NCBI GenBank assembly: GCA_024234265.1
Contig: JACKOM010000011.1
Span: forward strand, 1-64,000
DNA: 64,000 nt
DNA from: Oceanospirillaceae bacterium
GTDB lineage: Bacteria > Pseudomonadota > Gammaproteobacteria > Pseudomonadales > Oceanobacteraceae
Direction of reading: 5' to 3'
Shown piece after piece: positions 9,248-18,237 of the stretch. The first letter of the stretch is position 1. The number at the start of each line of letters is the position of its first letter. The notes beneath the pieces are model-generated. The model saw only the letters and a program-made list of their open reading frames with translations. It ran no database searches and was not told the origin of the DNA. The translations under genes were made by a program, and so were the position numbers.

Positions 9248-10738
9248 TTAGTTAGGCAGAACTACAGAGTTAGACACCGTCCAACCAGCATACCAGAAGC
9301 TGGAAGCTGCTGGATCAACCGCACCTACGTAGCTTTCAGAGGTAATTGCACTGTTAGCAGCGGTGAAGGTTTTGTTGGTAACTTCTGCATCAACAGACCA
9401 AGTGTAATCTGCATCCAGAGTACCGGTAGCAGCAGTGTTGATAGAAGACACTGAACTTTCCAGCAGAGTTTTAGCGTATTCAACTTCTTCAACAGAAGAT
9501 GGAATTACGATGCCATCTTTGTCTTTTGCAGAATCAGTATCACCAGAAGCATGGGTACATTTTGCAATGATGTTGCTGTGAATCAGGTTGGTATCAATCT
9601 GATCTTTAGTTGCCTGGTCATCGATGTCGTAGCATTTTTTAGCGCCGAAAACGATGCTGTTAAATACTTTAGCGCCGGTACCTTCACGGTGCAGAACACC
9701 AGTAGTCTGTGCGTTCAGGCTGAAGGTTACGTTAGCAATGGTAGGCATGGAACGTGGATCGTTATCCATGGAGTCACCATCGTTGTCAGACTCGATACCT
9801 TTGTCAGCCAGTTTGTTAGCAACTGCATCAGCAGCCAGGTTCTGACGTACGATAGCGTACTGCACACCACCTACGAAGCCCTGATCCCAATCGATAGAAT
9901 CGTCTTCTGCATCTGTGATAACCAGGTGTTTAACAACAACAGCACCACCCCAGAACTCAACGCCGTCGTCAGCGTTATCGTTAACTTGCAGGTAATCAAC
10001 AGAAGTACCAGAACCGATACCCTGGAAGCTCACACCGTTCAGCTCGTTGTCAGGGGAAACAGCATAACCGCCTTCAGTTACTACAACGTATTTCAGGTCA
10101 GCAGAGTTGTCAGTGTTGTCATCACCACCGTAATAACCTACACCGCCTTCACCCAGGATGTTGCACAGGCCAGTGTCTGGGCACTGGTTGGTGATACCAA
10201 AACCTTGTAATACCAGGCCGCCCCACTCACCGGAGTTAACCATATCTTCGTCAGCAGAAGAGAATACTACTGGCGCAGCAGCAGTACCTTCAGCAGTCAG
10301 GTGTGCACCACGGGTAACAACAAACGCAGCAGCAGCCTGACCTTTAATCTGGGTGCCAGCAGGAATAGTCAGATTAACTGGGTGATCATTCAGCCACTCA
10401 ACGTCAGAGTCTTTAGCCAGTTTCACGTCGCCGTAACCCAGTTTAACCATACCAGACAGGATGTAAGTGGTGTCTTTGTCCAGAGTGGCGCCGGTAGCAG
10501 TAATACGACCAGTTAATAAACATTCATTCACTTCTGCTTTCTCTGCAGTAGCATCTTTATGCTCGAAAATACCACCTAAAGACTCGCAGCTATCAGTAGC
10601 TTGGGTCAGCGGGTTACGCTTAACCAGAGCGGTCAAAGCGGTTTCTTCGGCAGAGCTGCCTGAATCACTACCACAACCTGCCATTACAGCAGAACCGGCG
10701 ATAACTGCGGCGAGCAGCGCTTTGTTTGCAAACTTCAT
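9248..10738 (-). CDS. Outer-membrane lipoprotein with beta-helix-like repeats, probable PhoB regulon
   Basis: Start at 10738 (GGAG ribosome-binding site 6 nt away); the longer frame from 10858 would run through the promoter. The 496-residue product has a lipoprotein signal ending VMAGC (Cys22, Gly at +2, so outer membrane expected). The body has regular strand-and-turn repeats such as GTQIKGQAAAAFVVTRGA, GEWGGLVLQGFG and VDYLQVNDNADDGVEFWGGA, as in right-handed parallel beta-helix proteins often encoded beside TonB-dependent receptors. Cysteines occur in pairs. It has its own PHO-box promoter and lies directly downstream of the receptor gene. A substrate-capturing surface partner of that receptor is my inference; the biochemical function is unknown. 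Confidence 0.8.
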   Translation of the reverse strand: MKFANKALLAAVIAGSAVMAGCGSDSGSSAEETALTALVKRNPLTQATDSCESLGGIFEHKDATAEKAEVNECLLTGRITATGATLDKDTTYILSGMVKLGYGDVKLAKDSDVEWLNDHPVNLTIPAGTQIKGQAAAAFVVTRGAHLTAEGTAAAPVVFSSADEDMVNSGEWGGLVLQGFGITNQCPDTGLCNILGEGGVGYYGGDDNTDNSADLKYVVVTEGGYAVSPDNELNGVSFQGIGSGTSVDYLQVNDNADDGVEFWGGAVVVKHLVITDAEDDSIDWDQGFVGGVQYAIVRQNLAADAVANKLADKGIESDNDGDSMDNDPRSMPTIANVTFSLNAQTTGVLHREGTGAKVFNSIVFGAKKCYDIDDQATKDQIDTNLIHSNIIAKCTHASGDTDSAKDKDGIVIPSSVEEVEYAKTLLESSVSSINTAATGTLDADYTWSVDAEVTNKTFTAANSAITSESYVGAVDPAASSFWYAGWTVSNSVVLPN

Positions 10739-10791
10739 TTTTTTCTCCACGGTTTTATACACGGGTTGTGTGTTTTGTTTTACCGGGGACC

Positions 10792-10846
10792 ATATTAATT
10801 TTGCAATATGACATTTTTGGTTAATAAAAATGACAAATACATGACA
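10792..10846 (-). promoter_or_regulatory. PHO-box promoter of the beta-helix lipoprotein gene
   Basis: Read on the minus strand, TGTCAT units lie at 10846-10841, 10835-10830 and 10813-10808, that is 11 bp and then 22 bp apart, with a degenerate unit between. The last unit is followed by exactly 10 nt and then TAATAT (10797-10792), the -10 element. This is the geometry of classical PhoB-activated promoters such as E. coli pstS (TGTCAT repeats, 10 nt, -10). Direct PhoB binding is inferred. Confidence 0.75.
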
Positions 10847-10858
10847 TTGAGTCGGCAT

Positions 10859-10889
10859 AAAAAAAACCCGCCATTTGGCGGGTTTTTTT
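10859..10889. terminator. Rho-independent terminator after the receptor gene
   Basis: The hairpin AACCCGCC-ATTT-GGCGGGTT is flanked by A- and T-tracts on both sides. It lies just downstream of the receptor stop codon on the minus strand and separates the receptor operon from the lipoprotein promoter. Confidence 0.88.
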
Positions 10890-10905
10890 ATGCTTTCACG
10901 AACGC

Positions 10906-13900
10906 TTAAAATTTCATGCCCATATCAAAGCTGTAGGAAATACCTTCTTTGTAGCGCATATACACTTTACCATCCTGGGTGTAGAGCACTTCTTCATTCA
11001 GCAGGTTTTTCAGTTTAAAGCCCATGCTGAACGTATCGGATATTTCTTTATTAAATGTCATATCCAGGGATTTAAACGGTTCTTCATACACACTTGGCAA
11101 CGCGTTTTTACCTACCTGCACAATACGTTCACCGATTTCGTTATAAATCAGCGCACTTTTAATTGCGTACGGCTCGTAGTCCATGCTTAACATCAGGTTA
11201 ATGGTATAAGGCGATTGGCCCTGCATGGCACGTTTCTGACTAGACTCGGTATTACCCTCCGGCAATACAACGGAAGAGGTAATGCTGGAATAGTTACCTG
11301 ATATGCCCATATCCAACCCATTAAACAGCACAGGTAAGTCCTTGCGGAAATCTACTTCGTAACCACTGTTACTGGCACTCACAGCGTTATCAAAGGTAAC
11401 AACCGTTTCCGAACTGACTTCTAAGGTACGTTCAATTGGGTTAGTAAAATCCTTGGCAAAAAATGCTAAAGAAACACTATCAGAACCCTCCCCATATAAC
11501 TCAAAACGCAAATCCGTATGGGTAATTTTCGCAGAGACTAAATTAGGATTACCACGCATGTTTTTGCCCGTATCCGGATCCAGAAAGCTGGAAGATGATA
11601 ATTCCAGAAAGGTCGGCCGGTTTACAGTTTCTGCCATCGCAAAACGAATCTGGAAGTTATCCCACACCTTAAGGGTTGCCAGTAAACTTGGCATGTTATC
11701 AGTTGAAGACTGGCTAATATCAATCGGCTCAGGGTCAACTGTGCTTAACAAATCAAATGTGTGTACGTTCTGTTCATAGGTTTCACTGCGCATACCCAGA
11801 ACCACACTCAGGCGGTCCCACATATCCAGATCAAAAATCAGGTAATTCGCCGCAATACTCTGATCAGCAGTATAACCATCGGCAGGGTTAGTATTGTTAA
11901 CCATTATAAAACCATCTGACTTTATATTTTCGTCGGAATAAATTTCATCTGGGTTCTGATTTACTCGAATATCCTCCGGAATATTATTCTTTTTATACCA
12001 GGTATATTCATAACGAGTTAACTGGCTGTCACGGTCGGTTTGCACCATATCCATACCAAACGTGAATTTGCCCGTGAAATTTTTGGTTTTAAACACATCG
12101 GCATTTAAGCTGAAACCCATATCCAACGTGCTGTCCGTCAGACTCAGGAACTCGCGGTTTGTTTCACCGTCGGAAATACCGAAACTTACGGTATCAGATC
12201 CGGATCTGTCATCATAACTGTAGGTGCGGCGATCCGGAGTATCCAGGGTTGCTTCCGAGCTGGTGATGCGCCAGTTACCTTTCAGCCAATCAGTTAAAGT
12301 ATGCTCACCCAAAAATTGATGGGTTAACAACTGACGCTCTGACCACTCCAGTTTGTAATCACTGGTGTTATAACCACCTTCAGATTGATAACCTTCATCT
12401 AAATTCGTTAACCGGTAAGATTTACGCGCCATAAAGGCGTTGTACTGCAGGGAGTTTTTGTCGTTTTTAATCGCAGCAGAGAACATACCATCCAGATCAA
12501 CTGAATATTTTGTTTGTTCCGCATTGTATTTATCTTTTAATGAGGTGCCAGCATCGGATGCTTTATAGGTGTTGTTCTCAATTTCACGGTAGCGCCATTT
12601 ATTTTTATACGCACCGTATCCCATAAAACCATATTTATATTCACCTGCACTGAAAAGCTTGGCAAAATTTAAAGAAGCACCAAAATCGTTTTGTGCAGTG
12701 CTCTGTGTAGTTGCGTAATTCTTCGCAAAAGCTTCGCCGGCAGCTTCGACTTCCGCATCATCCATACCATTAAAACCATTAAAGTATCCGTATGGTTCGG
12801 TTGGCACACCCGCAGGAACATCACGACTGCCATCATCCATACCCAGGTAATCCGTAGAACCACCTTTATGGTCGATTACATCTTTGCCGGTTACTTCGGT
12901 ATTACCACCCAGGCTTAACTTAATAGAGAAGTTATCTTCCTCGGGTAATTTTTTGGTACGCAGTTTTACCGCACCACCACCAAAGGCACCGGGCAGGTCA
13001 GCACTGTAGGTTTTTTGCACTTCAATACTGTCTAAAATTGACGCTGGGAATAAATCCAGCGGTACAGCGGTTTTACTCGGGTCAGTTGAGGGTACTGCTG
13101 CACCATTCATTAATACTGTGCTGTAACGGTCTTCCATACCACGCATGACAACGTATTTACCGTCGATCAGGGTTAAACCCGATACGCGGGTTAATGCAGA
13201 AGCAGCATCCGAATCACCGGAGCGGGCCATTTGCTCTGTGCCCACAAAATCAGCCACGCTATTGGATTCTTTACGCTCATCGGTTAATGAAGCAACAGAA
13301 CCCTGAATAAAGGGCGCAACCACCACAAATTCTTTTAAGGCAATACCGGCCGGGGACAAATCAAATTGTTTTTCGGTGGTTTGTTTGGCAACCACGCTGA
13401 TGCCATCCACGGTTTGCGTGGCAAAACGCGGGTGAATAATAGAGATGCTGTAATCACTTGCACCGACGGTGGCAGTGAAATAACCGTCTTTATCGGATAC
13501 AAATTCCTGGGCAACGCCTGTGAAATAAATACGGGCATTAGCAACGGGTTTATTATCTTCACTGCTCAGCAGGCGGCCTTTGATTGTGCCAGGTTCACCC
13601 ACTTGTTTTTTCTCATCGCTAAAAAGTGGGCCCTGTTTTTCTTCTTTGGAGGTTTCAATCGCCACGTGGGAAACAGGGTTGCCCTTTTGCTGGGTCAGAA
13701 TAACCTGCAGGTATTCCCCCTCAGCCACATCCAGGTTCAGGTTAACGTTTTCATAACCTGAACGGGATACGGAAAACTGGTGTTTACCAGCAGAAAAATT
13801 AAATAACGACGCTCCATCTTCGTTGGCGGTATATTTTGTGCCTTTGTCCATCCACACAAAATAATCGGTAACAGGTGCATTACCTTCAAATACGTATAAG

Positions 13901-13977
13901 CGTAACTGGCTTTGCTGATCCGCAGCGAAAGCCAGCGTGCTGCATAACATCAGCAGCAGGCTTGCAATCTTTTTCAT
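10906..13977 (-). CDS. TonB-dependent outer-membrane receptor with N-terminal PEGA-like and carboxypeptidase-regulatory-like domains
   Basis: A 1023-residue receptor. Signal peptide ends LAFA (about residue 18). Next come a PEGA-like segment (about 20-95, GKHQFSVSRSGYENVNLNLD), a CarboxypepD_reg-like beta-sandwich (about 130-205, GTIKGRLLSSEDNKPVANAR), a plug domain (about 240-350, including LTRVSGLTLIDGKYVVMRGM and the GGGAVKLRTK end) and a long barrel finishing in Phe. It is the last gene of the seven-gene TonB2-type operon, 23 bp after the TPR gene, which argues that this TonB complex is dedicated to this receptor. Ligand unknown; the PHO boxes suggest a phosphorus-containing or phosphate-linked compound. 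Confidence 0.92.
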   Translation of the reverse strand: MKKIASLLLMLCSTLAFAADQQSQLRLYVFEGNAPVTDYFVWMDKGTKYTANEDGASLFNFSAGKHQFSVSRSGYENVNLNLDVAEGEYLQVILTQQKGNPVSHVAIETSKEEKQGPLFSDEKKQVGEPGTIKGRLLSSEDNKPVANARIYFTGVAQEFVSDKDGYFTATVGASDYSISIIHPRFATQTVDGISVVAKQTTEKQFDLSPAGIALKEFVVVAPFIQGSVASLTDERKESNSVADFVGTEQMARSGDSDAASALTRVSGLTLIDGKYVVMRGMEDRYSTVLMNGAAVPSTDPSKTAVPLDLFPASILDSIEVQKTYSADLPGAFGGGAVKLRTKKLPEEDNFSIKLSLGGNTEVTGKDVIDHKGGSTDYLGMDDGSRDVPAGVPTEPYGYFNGFNGMDDAEVEAAGEAFAKNYATTQSTAQNDFGASLNFAKLFSAGEYKYGFMGYGAYKNKWRYREIENNTYKASDAGTSLKDKYNAEQTKYSVDLDGMFSAAIKNDKNSLQYNAFMARKSYRLTNLDEGYQSEGGYNTSDYKLEWSERQLLTHQFLGEHTLTDWLKGNWRITSSEATLDTPDRRTYSYDDRSGSDTVSFGISDGETNREFLSLTDSTLDMGFSLNADVFKTKNFTGKFTFGMDMVQTDRDSQLTRYEYTWYKKNNIPEDIRVNQNPDEIYSDENIKSDGFIMVNNTNPADGYTADQSIAANYLIFDLDMWDRLSVVLGMRSETYEQNVHTFDLLSTVDPEPIDISQSSTDNMPSLLATLKVWDNFQIRFAMAETVNRPTFLELSSSSFLDPDTGKNMRGNPNLVSAKITHTDLRFELYGEGSDSVSLAFFAKDFTNPIERTLEVSSETVVTFDNAVSASNSGYEVDFRKDLPVLFNGLDMGISGNYSSITSSVVLPEGNTESSQKRAMQGQSPYTINLMLSMDYEPYAIKSALIYNEIGERIVQVGKNALPSVYEEPFKSLDMTFNKEISDTFSMGFKLKNLLNEEVLYTQDGKVYMRYKEGISYSFDMGMKF

Positions 13978-14000
13978 GTTATTTCCCCAATAATCTCAGC

Positions 14001-15146
14001 TTAGAGGCAGCGCCATTTAGCATCTGCACATTTGTCCATGGCTTTACGCAGCTCTGTGGCTTTGCGGAATAAATCCGGACGGGTGAGTTTGGCTAATTGT
14101 TGTTGGGAGGTTTTAAAATCACCGGTGCGATACAGGGCATAGGCGTGGGCGTAGAGAATATCCTGATTCTCCAGCAGGCCATTGCGGTACAACGCATCAC
14201 CCATACCGGCCACCAGATCAAAATTCTCCAGCTCAACCAGTATGGCAAGACGCTGTTTCAATTTAGCGGGCTGATCGCTCACTTCGGCATTGATATTCAG
14301 GGCACGGTATAAACGCCCTGCCTGACGGTATAACTCGGCAGTATCACCGGCGAGCTTAGGCTCCAGCACATAGGCCTGCGCAAATAAATCTGATGCGGCC
14401 AGGGCTTTATCCTGTTTGAGGTAGGAATGCGCCAGTTCTGTCATCACAGCAACGGATTGCGGGTAACGCAGTTTGGCTTTTTCCAGCAGGGCAATGGATA
14501 AATCCAGCTGGTTACTTTCACGCAGGGCACGGCCTAATACCACATACTCTTTATCACTGCCTTCACCGGTTGCTAAGTATTTCTGGCCGGCGGACAGAGC
14601 TTCCTGATACAGGCCAAGATCGATGTAATAATAAACCTGCTGGCGCATGTAACGGGTTTCCAGCGGGAAACGTTTCTGGCCATCGGCCAGGGCAGCCCAG
14701 GCAGAAGAGTACTGTTTCATTTCCCAGTAACACTGGGCTTTAAGGCTGTAAACAGAAGCCAGTGCCGCACCGGTTTCCGCGGAATCTTCAATGGCCTCGA
14801 GGGTGCCTTCATAATCCTGCTGGGCAAACAAACTCTGCGCGAGATAAATATAAATTAATTTATCCTGCTGACCATGTTCGATAGACAACATGTAGTTGGC
14901 TTTTGCCGCAGGGTACTGTGCAGATTTAAAGTTTAATAAACCACGCAGCAGATAATATTGTGCGAGGTCGGTTTTTTTATCCTGGACATTTACACTGTCG
15001 AGCACAGATTCCGCGCGGCTTAAGTTACCGTCGCTGACTAACAGTGCTGCCAGGCCTAATAAATCCACCTGCTCTTCTTTTTGTGCAAAGCTGTTGCAGG
15101 AAACTGCCACCAGCAACATGCACAGGTAATATTTGATCGTTTTCAT
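14001..15146 (-). CDS. Exported TPR-repeat protein of the TonB2-type operon
   Basis: A 381-residue protein with signal peptide (MKTIKYYLCMLLVAVSCNSFA) and a series of tetratricopeptide-like helix pairs (for example AQYYLLRGLLNFKSAQYPAA, VYSLKAQCYWEMKQYSSAWA, MTELAHSYLKQDKALAASDL). The ATG at 15146 with GGTGAG upstream is chosen; a GTG at 15158 overlapping the tonB stop is the alternative. TPR proteins are regular members of TonB2-type clusters in Vibrio and relatives, where they are presumed periplasmic scaffolds. It lies between tonB and the receptor gene. Confidence 0.85.
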   Translation of the reverse strand: MKTIKYYLCMLLVAVSCNSFAQKEEQVDLLGLAALLVSDGNLSRAESVLDSVNVQDKKTDLAQYYLLRGLLNFKSAQYPAAKANYMLSIEHGQQDKLIYIYLAQSLFAQQDYEGTLEAIEDSAETGAALASVYSLKAQCYWEMKQYSSAWAALADGQKRFPLETRYMRQQVYYYIDLGLYQEALSAGQKYLATGEGSDKEYVVLGRALRESNQLDLSIALLEKAKLRYPQSVAVMTELAHSYLKQDKALAASDLFAQAYVLEPKLAGDTAELYRQAGRLYRALNINAEVSDQPAKLKQRLAILVELENFDLVAGMGDALYRNGLLENQDILYAHAYALYRTGDFKTSQQQLAKLTRPDLFRKATELRKAMDKCADAKWRCL

Positions 15147-15157
15147 CCAGCTCACCA

Positions 15158-15805
15158 CTAATTCAGATCAAAACGAATGGTTTGCTCAAACCAGCCTTTT
15201 ACAGGTTTACCCTGATAAATCGCCGGTTCAAATTTCCACTGTTTAATGTTGTCGGTTGCAGCCTGTTCAAAAACACCCGCTGGCACTGATTCGAGAATTT
15301 TTACTTTCTCAATTTGCCCTGCGGTATCAATTAACAGGTTGAACTTCACATAACCGGTAATACCTTTACTGCGTGCGCGTTTCGGGTAATCCAGTACGGG
15401 GCGGGAGGATGGCACAGGTAAATCGTCGACGCTGTCAGCATTCATGGCAACGTCCGATAAATCACCCAGAATGCCATTGCCTAAACCCATTTCATCCAGA
15501 TTAAAACCCAGACCCACATCAACCCCACCGATAATGGAGTCTAAGTTGGCCGGTGGCGGTGCCACCGGACGGGTTTGTGGTTTTGGTTTAGGCTGCTGCT
15601 GTTTAATCACTTTTTGTTGTTTTTGTGGTGCTTTTTTCGGTACATCGAAATTAACCTGTGACTTCACGTCCTTATCGCCGGTGCTTTCAACGTAACGATT
15701 TAATAAAACCACGCTGCCAAATACGATCAGTGCGCCCACCACCATAAATAATGCGGCACTGATATTTTTGTGCCCACGGTTAGGCGTGTAAGTCATGCTG
15801 GTCAT
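15158..15805 (-). CDS. TonB2-type energy-transducing protein
   Basis: A 215-residue TonB. It has one N-terminal transmembrane segment (AALFMVVGALIVFGSVVLL), a Pro/Lys/Gln-rich periplasm-spanning stretch (PKPKPQTRPVAPPP region) and a C-terminal TonB domain with RPVLDYPKRARSKGITGYVK and FEPAIYQGKPVKGWFEQTI. The start at 15805 overlaps the exbD stop by ATGA; the longer frame reads back into exbD and is rejected. Its short length fits the TonB2 class. It passes proton-motive-force energy from ExbB/ExbD to the outer-membrane receptor. Confidence 0.93.
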   Translation of the reverse strand: MTSMTYTPNRGHKNISAALFMVVGALIVFGSVVLLNRYVESTGDKDVKSQVNFDVPKKAPQKQQKVIKQQQPKPKPQTRPVAPPPANLDSIIGGVDVGLGFNLDEMGLGNGILGDLSDVAMNADSVDDLPVPSSRPVLDYPKRARSKGITGYVKFNLLIDTAGQIEKVKILESVPAGVFEQAATDNIKQWKFEPAIYQGKPVKGWFEQTIRFDLN

Positions 15806-16212
15806 ACGCCACCCACTTCCGCCTGGGTTGCAACACCAACATCTTTGGCACCGGCCAGTTTGCACTGGTCAACCACTTCCACCAGTTTGCCTGCAGGCAC
15901 GCCGGTATCGGTCACCACCAGTACGGATTTTTGAGTGCTGGCACGCAATAAATCTTTCAGCTGGCTTTGCAGAACCCACACACGCACAGGCTCACCGTTT
16001 AAATACACATCACCAGTTTTATCAATGTGCACACGGATAGCTTTAGTGGATGCCGCGGTCTGGCTGGAGGCCTGCGGGCGGTCAATATCCAGCTTCATAT
16101 CTTTTACGAAGGTGGTACTCACCATGAAGAAAATTAACAGAATAAATACCATGTCAATCAGCGGTGACATGTCGATGTCTTGGACCGTATGCGGCTTCTG
16201 ACGGGATCTCAT
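15802..16212 (-). CDS. ExbD-type biopolymer transport protein
   Basis: A 136-residue ExbD/TolR. After a short cytoplasmic stretch it has the single transmembrane helix with the conserved acidic residue (DMSPLIDMVFILLIFFMV) and a periplasmic domain carrying VYLNGEPVRVWVLQSQLKDLL. It overlaps exbB by 4 bp upstream and tonB by 4 bp downstream, indicating translational coupling and stoichiometric production of the motor complex. Confidence 0.94.
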   Translation of the reverse strand: MRSRQKPHTVQDIDMSPLIDMVFILLIFFMVSTTFVKDMKLDIDRPQASSQTAASTKAIRVHIDKTGDVYLNGEPVRVWVLQSQLKDLLRASTQKSVLVVTDTGVPAGKLVEVVDQCKLAGAKDVGVATQAEVGGV

Positions 16213-16820
16213 GATAATGACTCCATCTGCTGCTTGGAGCAGAGAATATCTTTAATTTGTTCCAGTTCGAATTCCATGCGCTGCTGTTTACGATCCAGTG
16301 CACGGCCAATAATCAAACCTGGAATGGCAACAACTAAACCCATCTGGGTAGTGAATAACGCCTGGGAAATACCCCCGGCGATACCACCACCGTTTTGTGC
16401 AAATAAATTCGCACTGACTAAAGAGTCGAAGGTTTCAATCATGCCGGTTACGGTACCGAGTAATCCGGTTAATGGCGCAGCGGCTACTATGGTCATGATC
16501 AGCTTGGAATATTTGGACATTTCCCGGGAATATTCGGCAAATGCACCATCCAGATGGCTGCGCAGGTTGTGCTGATAAATTTCAGCCATTTGCAGACCCT
16601 GCACCACCGCTGAATCAATAATGCCTTTTGGATTTTGCTCGCGGTGCTGCGCGTAACGTCCGATCAGACGGCGCACACTGCGTGGGTTGCCACGCTTGAG
16701 CGTGGCAAAGCGGTAACCAATGGCATACCAGAGTATTAACACGGCTATCGCCAGTGGCAGCATGACAACACCGCCATGCTCCATAAATGCGACAAACTCT
16801 GTGATAAATGTCTGCAACAT
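16209..16820 (-). CDS. ExbB-type proton channel protein (second ExbB)
   Basis: A 203-residue MotA/TolQ/ExbB-family protein with three transmembrane segments (about 15-33, 105-130 and 145-170) and the family motif region AAPLTGLLGTVTGMIETFDSL. It begins 2 bp after the ttpC stop and overlaps exbD. Together with the TtpC-like protein upstream it makes two ExbB-domain proteins in one operon, the hallmark of TonB2-type systems. Confidence 0.93.
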   Translation of the reverse strand: MLQTFITEFVAFMEHGGVVMLPLAIAVLILWYAIGYRFATLKRGNPRSVRRLIGRYAQHREQNPKGIIDSAVVQGLQMAEIYQHNLRSHLDGAFAEYSREMSKYSKLIMTIVAAAPLTGLLGTVTGMIETFDSLVSANLFAQNGGGIAGGISQALFTTQMGLVVAIPGLIIGRALDRKQQRMEFELEQIKDILCSKQQMESLS

Positions 16821-16822
16821 GA

Positions 16823-18232
16823 TTAGGCAACCTTGTCGACGGCGGCTTTATCAGCTTCAGAGGTAAAAATGTTGGTGATGCGCAGGGCAACAATTTCCAT
16901 ATCGTTTTTAATACGCTGCGCCCAACCGGACAGCAGGTTACCCAGCAGTACACCCGGAATGGCTACGATCAGACCAAATTCGGTGGTAACCAGTGCTTCA
17001 GAAATACCACCGGATAACATTTTTGGATCACCGGTGCCGAACTCAGTGATGATGTCGAAGGTTGAAATCATACCGGTTACGGTACCCAGCAGACCCAGCA
17101 GAGGCGCTACCGCAGCAAACACTAAAATGGTGGTGCCAAAACGGTCGAGGTGTTCACTTTCGTGCAGGATGCTTTCAGAAATAATATCTTCGAGGTGCTC
17201 ACGCTCACGGTCGAGGTTACGCACAGTGGCACGTACCACACGGGCAGTTGCGCTTTCGAATTTTTTCGCAGTCGCGGTTGCGCCCTGAATATCACCTTTT
17301 TCCAGGTATGGACGGATAGCTTCCATGACTTCACCGGAAGCCTGGCTTGCACGGCGCAGGAAGATCGCACGGGCAATTACCATCATCAGGGCAATAATAC
17401 CCAGCACAACGATAACCCAACCTACTACACCACCGGCACGCATAATGTCGGATAAGGTTTTTTCTTTATTTTCATCCACAGCCACGTTGCGGTTTTCAAT
17501 TAAGAACAGGGGCAAGGTTGCTACCTGTGCACCGGCTGCAAATTCAGTTACTGCGGCAGTTGCAGGTACAGACCATAATTTCAGTAAACCTTCACCGGCA
17601 GGTGCTAATACACCGCTACCCTGCTGGCTGATACCGTACACCGCAACGTTACCCACGTTGATAATTTCACCCTGGGTTTTGGTGCCATCGGCGAGGTGGA
17701 AACTGCCATTTTCACGGGTCACGCTGCTCAGACGTTTGATCAGCGCATTACCACGGCGGAATAATTCAGTGACTTTTTTACCGTCATCCATTTCGGCAAA
17801 TGCTTTATCGCCATCCAGTTGCTGACCGTATTTTTCCAGAGTTGCATCCGCCTGCAGGAAAGTGGATTCAAATACATCCTGGTTATCCTGGTTGGATTCG
17901 ATCACGCGTTCTGCATCCAGCAGCAATTCTTTCTGGTTATTGACTTTGCTGTTGCTGCCGATTAACGCTTCTTCCATATCGTTAATGGCTTTTTGCTCTT
18001 TGGAAAATTCAGCATCGGCAGTCTGATTTAATTTATTCAGGCGTGCCTGTAAATCACGTTTCTGCGCATCTAAAAATGCGAATTCTTTTTTGTAGGCCAG
18101 TTCCAGATCGGTAACTTCCGGGGCGGCTTTTTTAACTTCCTGTGGCTGCGCAGCAGGGGCAGGTGCTGCGGCAAAGGCTACAGAGCCGGCCAGCATAAGG
18201 GCTGCAAACGATACTGAGGTTAACTTCTTCAT
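16823..18232 (-). CDS. TtpC-like protein: periplasmic coiled coil fused to MotA/TolQ/ExbB domain
   Basis: A 469-residue protein with signal peptide (ending VAFA), a long helical coiled-coil region (about 35-125), a beta-rich periplasmic part, a transmembrane helix near 265-290 and a C-terminal ExbB-like domain (AAVAPLLGLLGTVTGMISTFD about residues 375-395). This architecture is that of TtpC, known in Vibrio TonB2 systems as an extra component required for transport. It is 5 bp downstream of the DUF3450 gene. Confidence 0.9.
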   Translation of the reverse strand: MKKLTSVSFAALMLAGSVAFAAAPAPAAQPQEVKKAAPEVTDLELAYKKEFAFLDAQKRDLQARLNKLNQTADAEFSKEQKAINDMEEALIGSNSKVNNQKELLLDAERVIESNQDNQDVFESTFLQADATLEKYGQQLDGDKAFAEMDDGKKVTELFRRGNALIKRLSSVTRENGSFHLADGTKTQGEIINVGNVAVYGISQQGSGVLAPAGEGLLKLWSVPATAAVTEFAAGAQVATLPLFLIENRNVAVDENKEKTLSDIMRAGGVVGWVIVVLGIIALMMVIARAIFLRRASQASGEVMEAIRPYLEKGDIQGATATAKKFESATARVVRATVRNLDREREHLEDIISESILHESEHLDRFGTTILVFAAVAPLLGLLGTVTGMISTFDIITEFGTGDPKMLSGGISEALVTTEFGLIVAIPGVLLGNLLSGWAQRIKNDMEIVALRITNIFTSEADKAAVDKVA

Positions 18233-18237
18233 TTTAA